DNA of 64,000 nt from Erythrobacter sp. (GTDB lineage Bacteria > Pseudomonadota > Alphaproteobacteria > Sphingomonadales > Sphingomonadaceae): assembly GCA_027311945.1 (NCBI GenBank), contig DAICXZ010000006.1, positions 62,001-126,000 on the forward strand, in the 5' to 3' direction. Below are positions 36,467-44,450 of this stretch, in pieces; positions within the stretch are counted from its first letter, which is position 1; each line of letters begins with the position of its first letter. The notes under the pieces are model-generated. The model saw only the letters and a list, made by a program, of their open reading frames with translations. It did no database searches and had not been told where the DNA came from. A program made the translations under genes and the position numbers.

Positions 36467-37078
36467 ATGCCTGACGCTCCTGTCGCCGTGGTTTGGGATG
36501 TGGGCCGCGTGCTCTACCAGTGGGAGCTGCGGCACCTGTTCGCGCGCCTGATCGACGATCCCGCGGAGCTGGACTGGTTTCTCGACCATGTGGTGACCGA
36601 GGAATGGCACTTCCAGCATGACGCCGGGCGGCCCTTGGCCGAGATGGTGCCCGAACGGCAGGCGCAGTTCCCGCGCCATGCCCCGCTGATTGCGGCCTAT
36701 GCCAAGCGCTTTGTCGAATCGATTCCCGGACCGGTTGAGGGCACTCATGCGCTGGTCGAGACGCTGGCGGCGCGAGGGGTGGCGCAATATGGCCTCACCA
36801 ACTTCGGCGCCGAGTTCTGGGACATGTTCCGCCCCACCGCGCCGATCTTCGACCTGATGCAGGACGTGGTGGTCTCGGGCCGCGAGCGCTGCGTGAAGCC
36901 TGACCCTGAGATCTATGCCTTGCTCGAAGGCCGCAGCGGGCACGCGGGCGGCGAGCTCTTCTTCGTCGACGACCGCGCCGACAACGTAGCGGCAGCCCGC
37001 GCACGTGGCTGGCATGCGCATCAGTTCGACAATGCCGCTGCGCTCGAAGCCGAGCTGTCAGCGCACGGGCTGCTCTAG
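36467..37078 (+). CDS. HAD superfamily hydrolase (YihX-like)
   Basis: 203 aa. Motif I is VVWDVGRVLYQW (the usual second Asp is Gly, as in the D-x-G-N-V group), motif II is the Thr in LTNFGAEF, and motif III/IV are ERCVKPDPEIY and FFVDDRADNVAAARARGW. This is the pattern of YihX-type sugar-phosphate or related phosphatases. The ATG lies inside the T-run region of the rpmJ terminator, so translation may rely on the terminator's GGGGG arm or on read-through. Confidence 0.85.
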   Translation: MPDAPVAVVWDVGRVLYQWELRHLFARLIDDPAELDWFLDHVVTEEWHFQHDAGRPLAEMVPERQAQFPRHAPLIAAYAKRFVESIPGPVEGTHALVETLAARGVAQYGLTNFGAEFWDMFRPTAPIFDLMQDVVVSGRERCVKPDPEIYALLEGRSGHAGGELFFVDDRADNVAAARARGWHAHQFDNAAALEAELSAHGLL

Positions 37079-37082
37079 AACG

Positions 37083-37403
37083 TCAGGCGTTGCAGCGAGC
37101 CAGTTGGTCGTCCGCCAACGCCTCTCCATCGACGGTGAACCGGGTGATCTCACCTGCCTTGCGCTTCAGCTCGCGGCAAATGCGCAAGGGGCGCGCCGTG
37201 CCGCGTGAGGCAACGCAGCTGGTGCCTTCGCAAGCCCAGGCCACACCGCCTGCGGCCATGCGCGTTGCTTCCAGCGGGGTGGCGATCTCGGCCACGTAAA
37301 AGGCGCCGGTTCCCTGCGGCTGCGCCATCAGAGGTGCCTGCGGCACGGCGGCAACGGCCAGGGTGAGGGCGGAAAGGGCGATCATCTGGGGGCGGCGGGT
37401 CAT
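37083..37403 (-). CDS. Small secreted protein, CC_3452-like
   Basis: 106 aa with a signal peptide (cleavage near PLMAQP, about 28) and two Cys pairs: WACEGTSCVASRG and RICREL ... LARCNA. This spacing, with a late RCNA ending, resembles the small secreted CC_3452-like proteins of alphaproteobacteria; the assignment is from memory of the pattern. Function unknown. Divergent from the HxlR gene. Confidence 0.65.
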   Translation of the reverse strand: MTRRPQMIALSALTLAVAAVPQAPLMAQPQGTGAFYVAEIATPLEATRMAAGGVAWACEGTSCVASRGTARPLRICRELKRKAGEITRFTVDGEALADDQLARCNA

Positions 37404-37456
37404 GATAGCTCCTGCTATTAGGTTGCGAATAGCTACCTATTGCAAAAGGTTGCATT

Positions 37457-37473
37457 ACACAACGCACTTGTGT
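37457..37473. promoter_or_regulatory. Inverted repeat between the CC_3452-like gene and hxlR-type gene
   Basis: ACACAA-N5-TTGTGT (37457-37473) in the AT-richer divergent intergenic region. Two TTGCA elements flank it (TTGCAAAAGGTTGCA). A candidate operator for the HxlR regulator; inferred from symmetry and position only. Confidence 0.35.
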
Positions 37474-37538
37474 CACAAATTGGGGGTTCCGCCGCGAATG
37501 TGCTTATTTTGCAACGTGTCGGCGGTTATAGGAGCCTC

Positions 37539-38024
37539 ATGACACAGCTACGCGAACCCTTGAGCCTGATCAGTGAATGCGGGCTGCCCGCCGCGCTTGA
37601 GGTGATGGGGGAGCGGTGGTCGTTCCTTATCCTGCGTGCGGCCTTCAATGGCTTCGTCCATTTCGAGGACTTTTCGAGCGAGCTGGGCATTGCCCGCAAT
37701 ATCCTGTCGAACCGGCTGGCGCGGCTGGTCGATCACGGAGTGCTGGCGCGCGAGCGGTGTGAGCATGACAAACGCAAGGTCGAATACCGGATGACGGAAA
37801 AGGGGCGCGAGCTGCTCCCGGCGATGCTGGCGCTGCGCGACTGGGGCCTGCGCCATAGCGACAATGTTGCTCCCAATCTGGTGCTGGTCGATGCGCGCGA
37901 CCAGCAGCCGATCGCGCCGATCACGATTCGCGCGCACGATGACCGCGTGCTCGAATGGGGTGATCTCGCCTGGGCTGAGGCTGTAGAGGCAGGCGCGCCA
38001 GCGGCGAAGGAATGCGCTGAATAG
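37539..38024 (+). CDS. HxlR-family transcriptional regulator
   Basis: 161 aa from the ATG at 37539 with AGGAG 4 nt upstream. The winged-helix HxlR signature is complete: CGLPAALEVMGERWSFLILR, FEDFSSELGIARNILSNRL and RKVEYRMTEKGREL (about 14-95). A C-terminal extension of about 65 residues (LVDARDQQPIAPITIRAHDD) is longer than in small HxlR proteins. A ligand or redox-responsive repressor/activator; target unknown. Confidence 0.9.
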   Translation: MTQLREPLSLISECGLPAALEVMGERWSFLILRAAFNGFVHFEDFSSELGIARNILSNRLARLVDHGVLARERCEHDKRKVEYRMTEKGRELLPAMLALRDWGLRHSDNVAPNLVLVDARDQQPIAPITIRAHDDRVLEWGDLAWAEAVEAGAPAAKECAE

Positions 38025-38065
38025 GCGTAAGGCAGGCCGAGTTTCGCAGGATGCAGCGCGAATCC

Positions 38066-38371
38066 CTATTGGGTTCGCGAGCTGCGGTTTCTCTCGGACC
38101 GAGTGGCGATCCAGGCAATAAGTCCGCTTGCCACCGCAGCAAAGGCCATTCCGATCGCAATAAGCGGGAGGAGCATTTCCATCACTTCGGTAGAGCTGGC
38201 TTCGGTCATCATGAATATCAGGGGGCTGACAATGACGAGCCATATGGGCATCACAAATGCCTCAAATACCGTGCCGCCCTGCCACAGTATCGAGATGACC
38301 AGCTGGAGGTAAACACCTAGGATCGTCGCTGGTATGAAGGCGATGCAAGCAGGCAGACATCCGGCTCTCAT
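38066..38371 (-). CDS. Small integral membrane protein, unknown
   Basis: 101 aa with three hydrophobic segments (about 8-32, 37-57, 68-90), ending in a basic tail. Base use is AT-richer than in neighbouring genes. The only motif is a possible helix-helix Gly/Ala spacing. A weak Shine-Dalgarno makes the start less certain. It is convergent with the HxlR gene. Not recognised. Confidence 0.55.
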   Translation of the reverse strand: MRAGCLPACIAFIPATILGVYLQLVISILWQGGTVFEAFVMPIWLVIVSPLIFMMTEASSTEVMEMLLPLIAIGMAFAAVASGLIAWIATRSERNRSSRTQ

Positions 38372-38441
38372 TATTGGTGAGTCCTTGGGAATTCACGATG
38401 GTTCACGGCTAAGCGGCAAACCTTACCAGGCAATGTCGACG

Positions 38442-39938
38442 TTACGCCCGCGGCGCAGAGCGGCGATAACTGAGCGCCTCCGCCACATGCACCCGTCCGA
38501 CCTCATCCGCTCCGGCCAGATCGGCCACGGTGCGCGCCACGCGCAACATTCGGGTATAACCGCGCGCCGATAGCCGCATCGCCTCGGCCGCCTGCATCAG
38601 CAGGGCGCGCCCTGCCTCGTCAGGTGTGGCGTGGCGTTCGAGCAGATCGCCCTCCAGTTCGGCATTGGCGCGGACCCCGCGCGCCACCTGCACCTCGCGC
38701 GCGCGAGCGACCCGCGCGGCAACCTCGGCGCTGCCCTCGGCGGGCGGGGGCAGGGCGAGGTCCATCGCACTTACCGGCTGCACCTCGACATGGAGATCGA
38801 TCCGGTCGAGCATCGGGCCCGACACCTTCGACTGATAGTCCGCCGCGCACTTCGGCGCGCGCGAGCAGGCCAGCGCCGGGTCGCCCAGATGGCCGCAGCG
38901 GCAGGGGTTCATCGCCGCCACCAGCTGAACCCGCGCCGGATAGCTGACATGGGCATTGGCCCGTGCCACATCGACCTTCCCCGTTTCCAGCGGCTGGCGC
39001 AGCGAATCGAGCACCGCGCGCTGGAACTCGGGCAATTCGTCGAGGAACAGCACACCAAGGTGAGCGAGGCTGACCTCGCCCGGACGCACACGTAGCCCGC
39101 CGCCCGTAAGCGCCGCCATCGAGGCCGAGTGATGCGGCGCGCGAAAAGGCCGGGTGCGGCTGATTCGCCCGCCTTCGAGCAACCCGGCGACCGAGGCCAC
39201 CATGCTTACCTCCAGCGCCTCGGCTGGCGTGAGCGGGGGAAGAATGCCTGGAAGGCATGAAGCGAGCAGGCTTTTGCCCGCGCCGGGTGGCCCGCTCATC
39301 AAGAGGTTGTGCCCGCCAGCGGCAGCGATCTCGAGCGCGCGCTTGGCGCTTTCCTGCCCTTTAACCTGCTTCAGGTCGGGGCCATGATCGGGCTCGGCCA
39401 CTTCGCCGGTGGCTGGCTCGGGCAGGTTTTTGTCGCCGCGGAAATGGGCGAGCAGGCTGACAAGATCGGGTGCGGCGCAGATGGCGATTCCGCTTGCCCA
39501 GCGCGCTTCGGCCCCTTGCGCGGCGGGGCAGATCAGCCCCTTGTCCTGCTCGCTTGCATGAAGCGCGGCGAGCAACACACCCGGTGAGGGAATGATCCGC
39601 CCATCGAGCGCCAGTTCGCCCACCGCCACCCATTCGGCCAGATCCTCGGCGTCGAGCACGCCCATTGCGCCCAGCAACGCCAGCGCAATCGGCAGGTCGT
39701 AATGGCTACCTTCCTTGGGCAAGTCGGCGGGGGAGAGATTGATGGTGATCCGCTTGGGCGGAAGCGACAGGCCCATCGCCGCCAGCGCGGATTGCACGCG
39801 TTCGCGGCTTTCCCCCACGGCCTTGTCGGCCAACCCTACAATTGAAAAACGCGGCAGCCCGGCGGCGAGCTGGCACTGCACCTCGACACTGCGCGCCTCC
39901 AGCCCGAGATAGGCGACCGTCGATACCAGTGCGACCAT
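38442..39938 (-). CDS. YifB/ComM family Mg-chelatase-like AAA+ ATPase
   Basis: 498 aa from the ATG at 39938 (AGGGGG just upstream). The N-terminal ribosomal-S5-like part (about 1-170) includes GLADKAVGESRERVQSALAA and ITINLSPADLPKEG. The AAA+ core has Walker A SGPPGAGKS, Walker B GVLFLDELPEF and RPFRAPHHSASMAAL. A four-Cys zinc patch (NPCRCGHLG ... CSRAP) follows, and the C-terminal Mg-chelatase part contains ARGYTRMLRVARTVADL. In naturally competent bacteria ComM is a branch-migration helicase for DNA integration. Confidence 0.93.
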   Translation of the reverse strand: MVALVSTVAYLGLEARSVEVQCQLAAGLPRFSIVGLADKAVGESRERVQSALAAMGLSLPPKRITINLSPADLPKEGSHYDLPIALALLGAMGVLDAEDLAEWVAVGELALDGRIIPSPGVLLAALHASEQDKGLICPAAQGAEARWASGIAICAAPDLVSLLAHFRGDKNLPEPATGEVAEPDHGPDLKQVKGQESAKRALEIAAAGGHNLLMSGPPGAGKSLLASCLPGILPPLTPAEALEVSMVASVAGLLEGGRISRTRPFRAPHHSASMAALTGGGLRVRPGEVSLAHLGVLFLDELPEFQRAVLDSLRQPLETGKVDVARANAHVSYPARVQLVAAMNPCRCGHLGDPALACSRAPKCAADYQSKVSGPMLDRIDLHVEVQPVSAMDLALPPPAEGSAEVAARVARAREVQVARGVRANAELEGDLLERHATPDEAGRALLMQAAEAMRLSARGYTRMLRVARTVADLAGADEVGRVHVAEALSYRRSAPRA

Positions 39939-40060
39939 GATACCCCCTGTCATCAGCGTGATAACGGCAGATTTCGCGCTGTCGAGCCGATCATTGTTAA
40001 CTCCCCGATAACCTTTTCCTTTCGCAATAGGTAAGGGTCACAGGGGCGAAGATCGCCAGC

Positions 40061-40825
40061 ATGATCCGCTCCCTCTTCTCTGCGATTGTCGCTCTGACTG
40101 CGCTGACGGGCGCAATGCCCGTCCGGGCCGAGAGCTACACCGTGGTTTACGAGGAGGAATGGGTAGGGCAGGCGCCCACCGGCGCCTCGCGCTTTGTCTC
40201 GCCCTTGCAGGCGCAGGTCGAGCACGAGGCCGTGGCGTCCTATGGCCCGTTCCGCGTGATCGACGAACATACCGCCGCGCTGGTCGGCACCACCGATGGC
40301 CGTTCGCCTGCCCAACTGGCTGCGATGCTGGCTGCCTGGCCGCAGATCGACCGACTCGACTTTGTCGAAGCTCCCGGCACGGTCGATGATCTTGCCAACC
40401 TGAAGATGGGTCGCCTGCTGCGCGCACGCGGCATCTCCACCAGCGTGAGCGCAGGCGGATCGGTGCGTTCTGGCGCGGTGGAGCTGTTTCTTGCCGGGGC
40501 CCGCCGCACGATTGCACCGGGGGCCGAATTCGCCGTCCACGGCTGGGTCGACTACGATGGACGCGGCGCAGATGACTATCCGCCGGGATCGCCCGAGCAT
40601 CAGCGCTACCTCGACTATTACACCGATATGGGCATGACCCGCGAGGAGGCCGCGCGCTTCTATGCCATGACCAACTCGGTGCCGTTCGAGGATGCACTGT
40701 GGCTCGACGGGGTGGAAATGGCCCGCTGGATGGGGCAGGAGGTCGTCGACCGTCCGGCAACCATGCTGGCTTCGGGCGATGTCCCGCATATTGTCTATCT
40801 TGACTTGGGGGTGCTCGTTAAGTAA
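40061..40825 (+). CDS. Exported ClpP/crotonase-fold-like protein (putative serine hydrolase)
   Basis: 254 aa with a signal peptide (VRAES, about 23). The central region STSVSAGGSVRSGAVELFLAGARRTI (about 128-153) and EFAVHGWVDYDG (about 162-173) follow a ClpP/crotonase pattern: a Ser in a G-x-S-x-S-G turn and a His after the next strand. EHQRYLDYYTDMGMTREEAARFY looks like the lid helices. The family is often misnamed alpha/beta hydrolase. No Asp is certain. A terminator (40843-40886) closes the gene before rpmH. Confidence 0.6.
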   Translation: MIRSLFSAIVALTALTGAMPVRAESYTVVYEEEWVGQAPTGASRFVSPLQAQVEHEAVASYGPFRVIDEHTAALVGTTDGRSPAQLAAMLAAWPQIDRLDFVEAPGTVDDLANLKMGRLLRARGISTSVSAGGSVRSGAVELFLAGARRTIAPGAEFAVHGWVDYDGRGADDYPPGSPEHQRYLDYYTDMGMTREEAARFYAMTNSVPFEDALWLDGVEMARWMGQEVVDRPATMLASGDVPHIVYLDLGVLVK

Positions 40826-40842
40826 GCGCCCTCTCATTGAAT

Positions 40843-40886
40843 GGCCGCCCCCGGAGCAATCAGGGCTTGGCGGCCCTTTTCTTTTT
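40843..40886 (+). terminator. Rho-independent terminator before rpmH
   Basis: GGCCGCC (40843-40849) pairs with GGCGGCC (40869-40875) around 19 nt and is followed by CTTTTCTTTTT. It is 17 nt beyond the preceding stop and 20 nt before the rpmH ATG, so it could also act as a leader attenuator for rpmH. Confidence 0.65.
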
Positions 40887-40906
40887 GTTTTTCGAGGTAA
40901 GTTACG

Positions 40907-41041
40907 ATGAAGCGCACTTTCCAGCCGAGCAACCTCGTGCGTGCTCGCCGCCACGGTTTCTTCGCCCGCAAGGCCACTGTTGGTGGCCGCAAGGTGCTGC
41001 GCGCCCGCCGTCGTCGCGGTCGCAACAAGCTCAGCGCCTGA
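40907..41041 (+). CDS. rpmH: 50S ribosomal protein L34
   Basis: A 44-aa protein beginning [19 protein letters not shown] and ending RRGRNKLSA, clearly L34. GAGGTAAG precedes the ATG. It opens the conserved rpmH-rnpA-yidD-yidC-engB block. Two hairpins with TTTT-type tails lie in the 165-nt gap before rnpA (about 41048-41070 and around 41130-41155), which may separate strong ribosomal-protein expression from the rest. Confidence 0.97.
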   Translation: MKRTFQPSNLVRARRHGFFARKATVGGRKVLRARRRRGRNKLSA

Positions 41042-41206
41042 TTCTTTTCGATCGCCCATTCGGGCGGTCGTCCTCGGCGCCGCTCCCTTCGCTCCGCTTC
41101 GGGGCGGCTGCGGGCGGTCGGTCGACCTTGCGGGCCCGTTCGGGCCCGTTTTGGTTTGCGCTACCGATTCGTGACTCTTGATCGGGCGCACCCTATCTTT
41201 CCTGCC

Positions 41207-41611
41207 ATGACCATTTCGGTCCTCACCCGCCGGGCGGATTTTCTTGCTGCCAACAGGGGCCTGCGCGTGGCGCGGCCCGGCTTTGTGCTGCTTGTGCGGC
41301 CCAATGGCGGCCCAGATGGCGGAAAGGGCAAGCGTTATGGCATCACCGTCACCAAGAAGATCGGCAATGCCGTGGTGCGCAACCGGATGAAGCGTCGCTT
41401 TCGCGAGCTGCTGCGCGCGGCGCTGCCAGAGCATGGGCTGGCCGATCACGATCACGTGCTGATCGGCCGCGACGGCGGGGTGGAGCGCGATTTTGCGCGG
41501 CTTGGCGAGGAGCTGGAACAGGCGCTGGCGCGTGCCGCTGCGGGCAAGGGCGACCCGCCTCGCAGGCCAAGGCAGGGCAATCGCAGCGGTGGCAGAGGCG
41601 GGCGCAAGTGA
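41207..41611 (+). CDS. rnpA: Ribonuclease P protein component
   Basis: 134 aa from the ATG at 41207. It has the RnpA fold motifs [21 protein letters not shown] and [24 protein letters not shown], including the RNR RNA-binding motif. The C-terminal tail is Arg/Gly-rich ([20 protein letters not shown]). The protein assists RNase P RNA in tRNA 5' processing. Its stop overlaps the yidD GTG (GTGA). Confidence 0.95.
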   Translation: MTISVLTRRADFLAANRGLRVARPGFVLLVRPNGGPDGGKGKRYGITVTKKIGNAVVRNRMKRRFRELLRAALPEHGLADHDHVLIGRDGGVERDFARLGEELEQALARAAAGKGDPPRRPRQGNRSGGRGGRK

Positions 41612-41817
41612 AGCGCCTCTTCATCCTTATCGCGCGCGGCTGGCAGGTCGGGCCAAGCCGGATTTTGCCGCCCTCCTGCCGCTTTCAGCCCTCGTGCAGC
41701 CAGTATGCGATCGAGGCGCTGGAGAAGCATGGTGCCTTGAGGGGTGGATGGCTGACGATTTCGCGGCTAATGCGCTGCCATCCCTGGGGTGGGCACGGCC
41801 ACGATCCTGTGCCGTAA
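41608..41817 (+). CDS. yidD: Membrane protein insertion efficiency factor YidD
   Basis: A 69-aa protein with the family motif [22 protein letters not shown] and [14 protein letters not shown], including conserved Cys residues. The start GTG overlaps rnpA by 4 nt. YidD assists the YidC insertase; the next gene, yidC, begins 30 nt downstream. Confidence 0.96.
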   Translation: MKRLFILIARGWQVGPSRILPPSCRFQPSCSQYAIEALEKHGALRGGWLTISRLMRCHPWGGHGHDPVP

Positions 41818-41847
41818 TCCAGATATAGTGACGGAATTGACGAGACC

Positions 41848-43593
41848 TTGGACAATCAACGTAACCTGATTCTCGCCGTGGTGCTGAGCGCGGTCCTGCT
41901 GTTTGGCTGGGACTTCGCCATGCGCCAGTACTTCCCCGAGCCCGAGGAAGATGTGCCCGCCAACATGGCCTCGCGCGAGGACGTGCCGCAGGCGCGGCTC
42001 GATGGCGACGCGGTGAGCGAGATCGCCGTGGCGGTCGACCTTGACGAGGCGATTGCCACGCCGGGCCGCATTGCCATCGAAGCGCCCGAAGTGGTCGGCT
42101 CGATCAACCCGGTCGGCGCGCGAATCGACGACATTGACCTGACCACGCACCGGCAGGCGGTGGAGAAGGACTCCGGCCCCGTCCGCCTGTTCGCCCCCGC
42201 AGGCACACCGGGGCAGCAATATGCGCAGTTCCGCTGGCTGGGCGACGGCGTGAGCCTGCCCGATGCCGAAACCCGCTGGCAGGTGATCGAAGGCGAAAAG
42301 CTGACGCAGGATAGCCCGGTTACGCTCGGCTGGAACAACGGCGCTGGGCTGAGCTTCCGCCAGAAGTTCACCATCGACGATCACTATATGATCAACGTCA
42401 CGCAGACGGTCGCCAACACCAGCGGCAGCACCCTTGCCCTGCGCCCCTATGCGATGATCGTGCGCACAGATGCCAATGCCAGCGCCGACACGTTCAACGT
42501 CCACTCCGGCCCGATCAGCGCGCACGATGACGCGGTCGATTTCGGCACCAACTATGATGATGTTACCGAGGCTGGCGCGGTAACCGTCGAGGGCCGCACC
42601 AACTGGGTCGGCTTCACCGACATCTACTGGATGAGCGCGCTGATCCCCGATTCGGCGCAGACTGCGTCCAGCACGTTCCGTGCGCAGGGTGCAGACTTGT
42701 ATCGTGCCGAGCTGCTCTACGCGCCGGTCAACCTGCCCGCCGGGCAGCAGTTGTCGCGCACCACCCGGCTGTTTGCCGGCGCCAAGGAAAGCGCCGTGCT
42801 CGACATGTATCAGGACCAGGGCGTGACCAAGTTCGGTCTCGCGATCGACTGGGGCTGGTTCCGTTTCATCGCCTGGCCGATCTGGCAGGTGCTGATCGCG
42901 CTGTTCGACCTGACCAAGAACTTCGGTGTGGCGATCATCTTCCTCACCGTGATCGTGCGCGGGATCATGTTCCCGATTGCGCAGAAGCAGTTCAAGTCGA
43001 TGGCGCAGATGCGCGTCGTCCAGCCCAAGATGAAGGCGCTGCAGGAACGCTACAAGGACGACAAGGCCAAGCTGCAGGAGGAGATGGCCAAGCTCTACAA
43101 GGAAGAGAAGGTCAATCCGCTGGCGGGCTGTCTGCCGATCTTCCTGCAGATCCCGATTTTCTTCGCGCTCTACAAGACGCTACTGCTCTCGATCGAGATG
43201 CGGCATGAGCCGTTCATCGGCTGGATCAAGGACCTGTCGGCGCCCGATCCGCTGCATTTCCTGAATCTGTTCGGACTGCTCGACTTCACTCCGCCCGGCT
43301 TCCTGGCGATTGGACCGCTGGCGCTGCTGCTGGGCTGCACGATGTACTTCCAGTTCAAGCTTAACCCGACTGCGATGGACCCGACGCAGCAGCAAATCTT
43401 CGCCTTCATGCCGTGGATTCTGATGTTCGTGATGGCACCCTTCGCGGCAGGCCTGCTGATCTACTGGTGTACCTCGAACATTCTCACCATCGCGCAGCAG
43501 AAGTATCTCTACGCGAAGAACCCGCAGATGCGGGAAATGGCGGAGAAGGAAGCGGCAGCCAAGGCGGCCGAACGTGAAAAGGCCAAAGGGTGA
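41848..43593 (+). CDS. yidC: Membrane protein insertase YidC
   Basis: A 581-aa insertase starting with TTG. TM1 is MDNQRNLILAVVLSAVLLFGWDFAM (start). A large periplasmic beta domain (about 55-330) is followed by the conserved core with FGVAIIFLTVIVRGIMFP (the Arg in the hydrophilic groove), the coiled cytoplasmic helices (KEEMAKLYKEEKVNP) and the final helices near 490-560. It inserts membrane proteins alone or with SecYEG. Coupled to engB by a 4-nt overlap (GTGA). Confidence 0.97.
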   Translation: MDNQRNLILAVVLSAVLLFGWDFAMRQYFPEPEEDVPANMASREDVPQARLDGDAVSEIAVAVDLDEAIATPGRIAIEAPEVVGSINPVGARIDDIDLTTHRQAVEKDSGPVRLFAPAGTPGQQYAQFRWLGDGVSLPDAETRWQVIEGEKLTQDSPVTLGWNNGAGLSFRQKFTIDDHYMINVTQTVANTSGSTLALRPYAMIVRTDANASADTFNVHSGPISAHDDAVDFGTNYDDVTEAGAVTVEGRTNWVGFTDIYWMSALIPDSAQTASSTFRAQGADLYRAELLYAPVNLPAGQQLSRTTRLFAGAKESAVLDMYQDQGVTKFGLAIDWGWFRFIAWPIWQVLIALFDLTKNFGVAIIFLTVIVRGIMFPIAQKQFKSMAQMRVVQPKMKALQERYKDDKAKLQEEMAKLYKEEKVNPLAGCLPIFLQIPIFFALYKTLLLSIEMRHEPFIGWIKDLSAPDPLHFLNLFGLLDFTPPGFLAIGPLALLLGCTMYFQFKLNPTAMDPTQQQIFAFMPWILMFVMAPFAAGLLIYWCTSNILTIAQQKYLYAKNPQMREMAEKEAAAKAAEREKAKG

Positions 43594-44231
43594 CCCCGGA
43601 AGAACAAGATCTCGCCCGCGAGGCATCGAAGCTGTTTTCGGGGCGGGTGGAGTTTCTGCTCAGCGCCCCGCAGCTCAAGTTCCTGCCCGATGGTGACTTT
43701 CCCGAGGTCGCCTTCTGCGGGCGCTCGAACGTGGGCAAGTCGTCGCTGCTCAACGCGCTGACGGGGCGGCGGGCGATTGCGCGCACGTCCGTTACGCCAG
43801 GGCGCACGCAGGAGCTGAACTTCTTCGAAGTGGGCGAGCCGACGCAGTTCCGCCTCGTCGACATGCCCGGCTATGGCTTTGCCAAGGCCCCGGTAAAGGT
43901 GGTCGAGAAGTGGCGCGCGCTGGTGCGCACTTTCCTCAAGGGCCGCGCGGTGCTGAAACGCACGCTCGTGCTCGTCGATAGCCGTCACGGGCTAAAGGAT
44001 GTCGACCGCGAGATGATGAAGATGCTCGACGAGACGGCCGTGGGCTATCGCATCGTGCTGACCAAGGCCGACAAGATCAAGGCGAGCGAGCTGGATGCGG
44101 TGGCGCAGGCGGTTTCCGAAGAGATGCGGCGGCATCCGGCAGCGCACCCGCAGCTGCACCTGACGAGCTCGGAAAAAGGGCTGGGACTGGACGAATTGCG
44201 CGCCGCTGTGCTGGCGGATATTCGCAGCTAG
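43590..44231 (+). CDS. engB: Ribosome biogenesis GTP-binding protein EngB/YihA
   Basis: A 213-aa GTPase with G1 GRSNVGKSSLLNAL, G2 RTSVTPGRTQ, G3 DMPGYGFA, G4 LTKADK and G5 TSSEKGLG. EngB helps late 50S assembly. The GTG start overlaps the yidC stop. The length is normal. The next unit on the plus strand is beyond the minus-strand peptide unit at 44270-44440. Confidence 0.96.
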   Translation: MTPEEQDLAREASKLFSGRVEFLLSAPQLKFLPDGDFPEVAFCGRSNVGKSSLLNALTGRRAIARTSVTPGRTQELNFFEVGEPTQFRLVDMPGYGFAKAPVKVVEKWRALVRTFLKGRAVLKRTLVLVDSRHGLKDVDREMMKMLDETAVGYRIVLTKADKIKASELDAVAQAVSEEMRRHPAAHPQLHLTSSEKGLGLDELRAAVLADIRS

Positions 44232-44268
44232 GCTCTGCCTCTGGGCCGGCGCTGTTCGCAAGGAGAGT

Positions 44269-44302
44269 GCGCAAAAAGAAAGGGGCGCCGAAGCGCCCCT
44301 TT
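44269..44302 (-). terminator. Strong minus-strand rho-independent terminator
   Basis: Stem AAAGGGGCGC/GCGCCCCTTT (44279-44288 with 44293-44302) has a TTCG loop as read on the minus strand, followed by CTTTTTGC. The plus strand shows no T-run after it, so it ends a minus-strand transcript. It lies about 26 nt after the stop of the 16-codon frame. Confidence 0.8.
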
Positions 44303-44328
44303 CCAATAACTTCAAGATCTTCGGAAAA

Positions 44329-44379
44329 TCAGCCGGCTGCGCGGCCACCGAAAATGCGATCCCAAACACTAGTGCCCAT
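44329..44379 (-). CDS. Predicted 16-aa peptide with strong Shine-Dalgarno
   Basis: ATG at 44379 to TGA at 44329, encoding MGTSVWDRIFGGRAAG. The start follows AAGGAGG (44392-44386) with a 6-nt spacer, a near-ideal ribosome-binding site. A -35 TTTACA (44437-44432) and -10 TATAGC (44413-44408), 18 nt apart, lie upstream, and a strong terminator lies downstream. Together they define a short transcription unit of about 130 nt. Whether the product is a functional peptide, a translated leader or an sRNA is not known. Not recognised. Confidence 0.55.
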   Translation of the reverse strand: MGTSVWDRIFGGRAAG

Positions 44380-44407
44380 GATTGGCCTCCTTCGTTTAGC
44401 GAAGTTA

Positions 44408-44437
44408 GCTATACTGTTAACCATAGGTGTTTGTAAA
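44408..44437 (-). promoter_or_regulatory. Candidate sigma-70 promoter for the 16-aa peptide unit
   Basis: TTTACA and TATAGC hexamers separated by 18 nt in an AT-rich patch, directed towards the peptide ATG at 44379. Matches are 5/6 and 4/6 to consensus. Confidence 0.45.
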
Positions 44438-44450
44438 GAATTAACTATAT

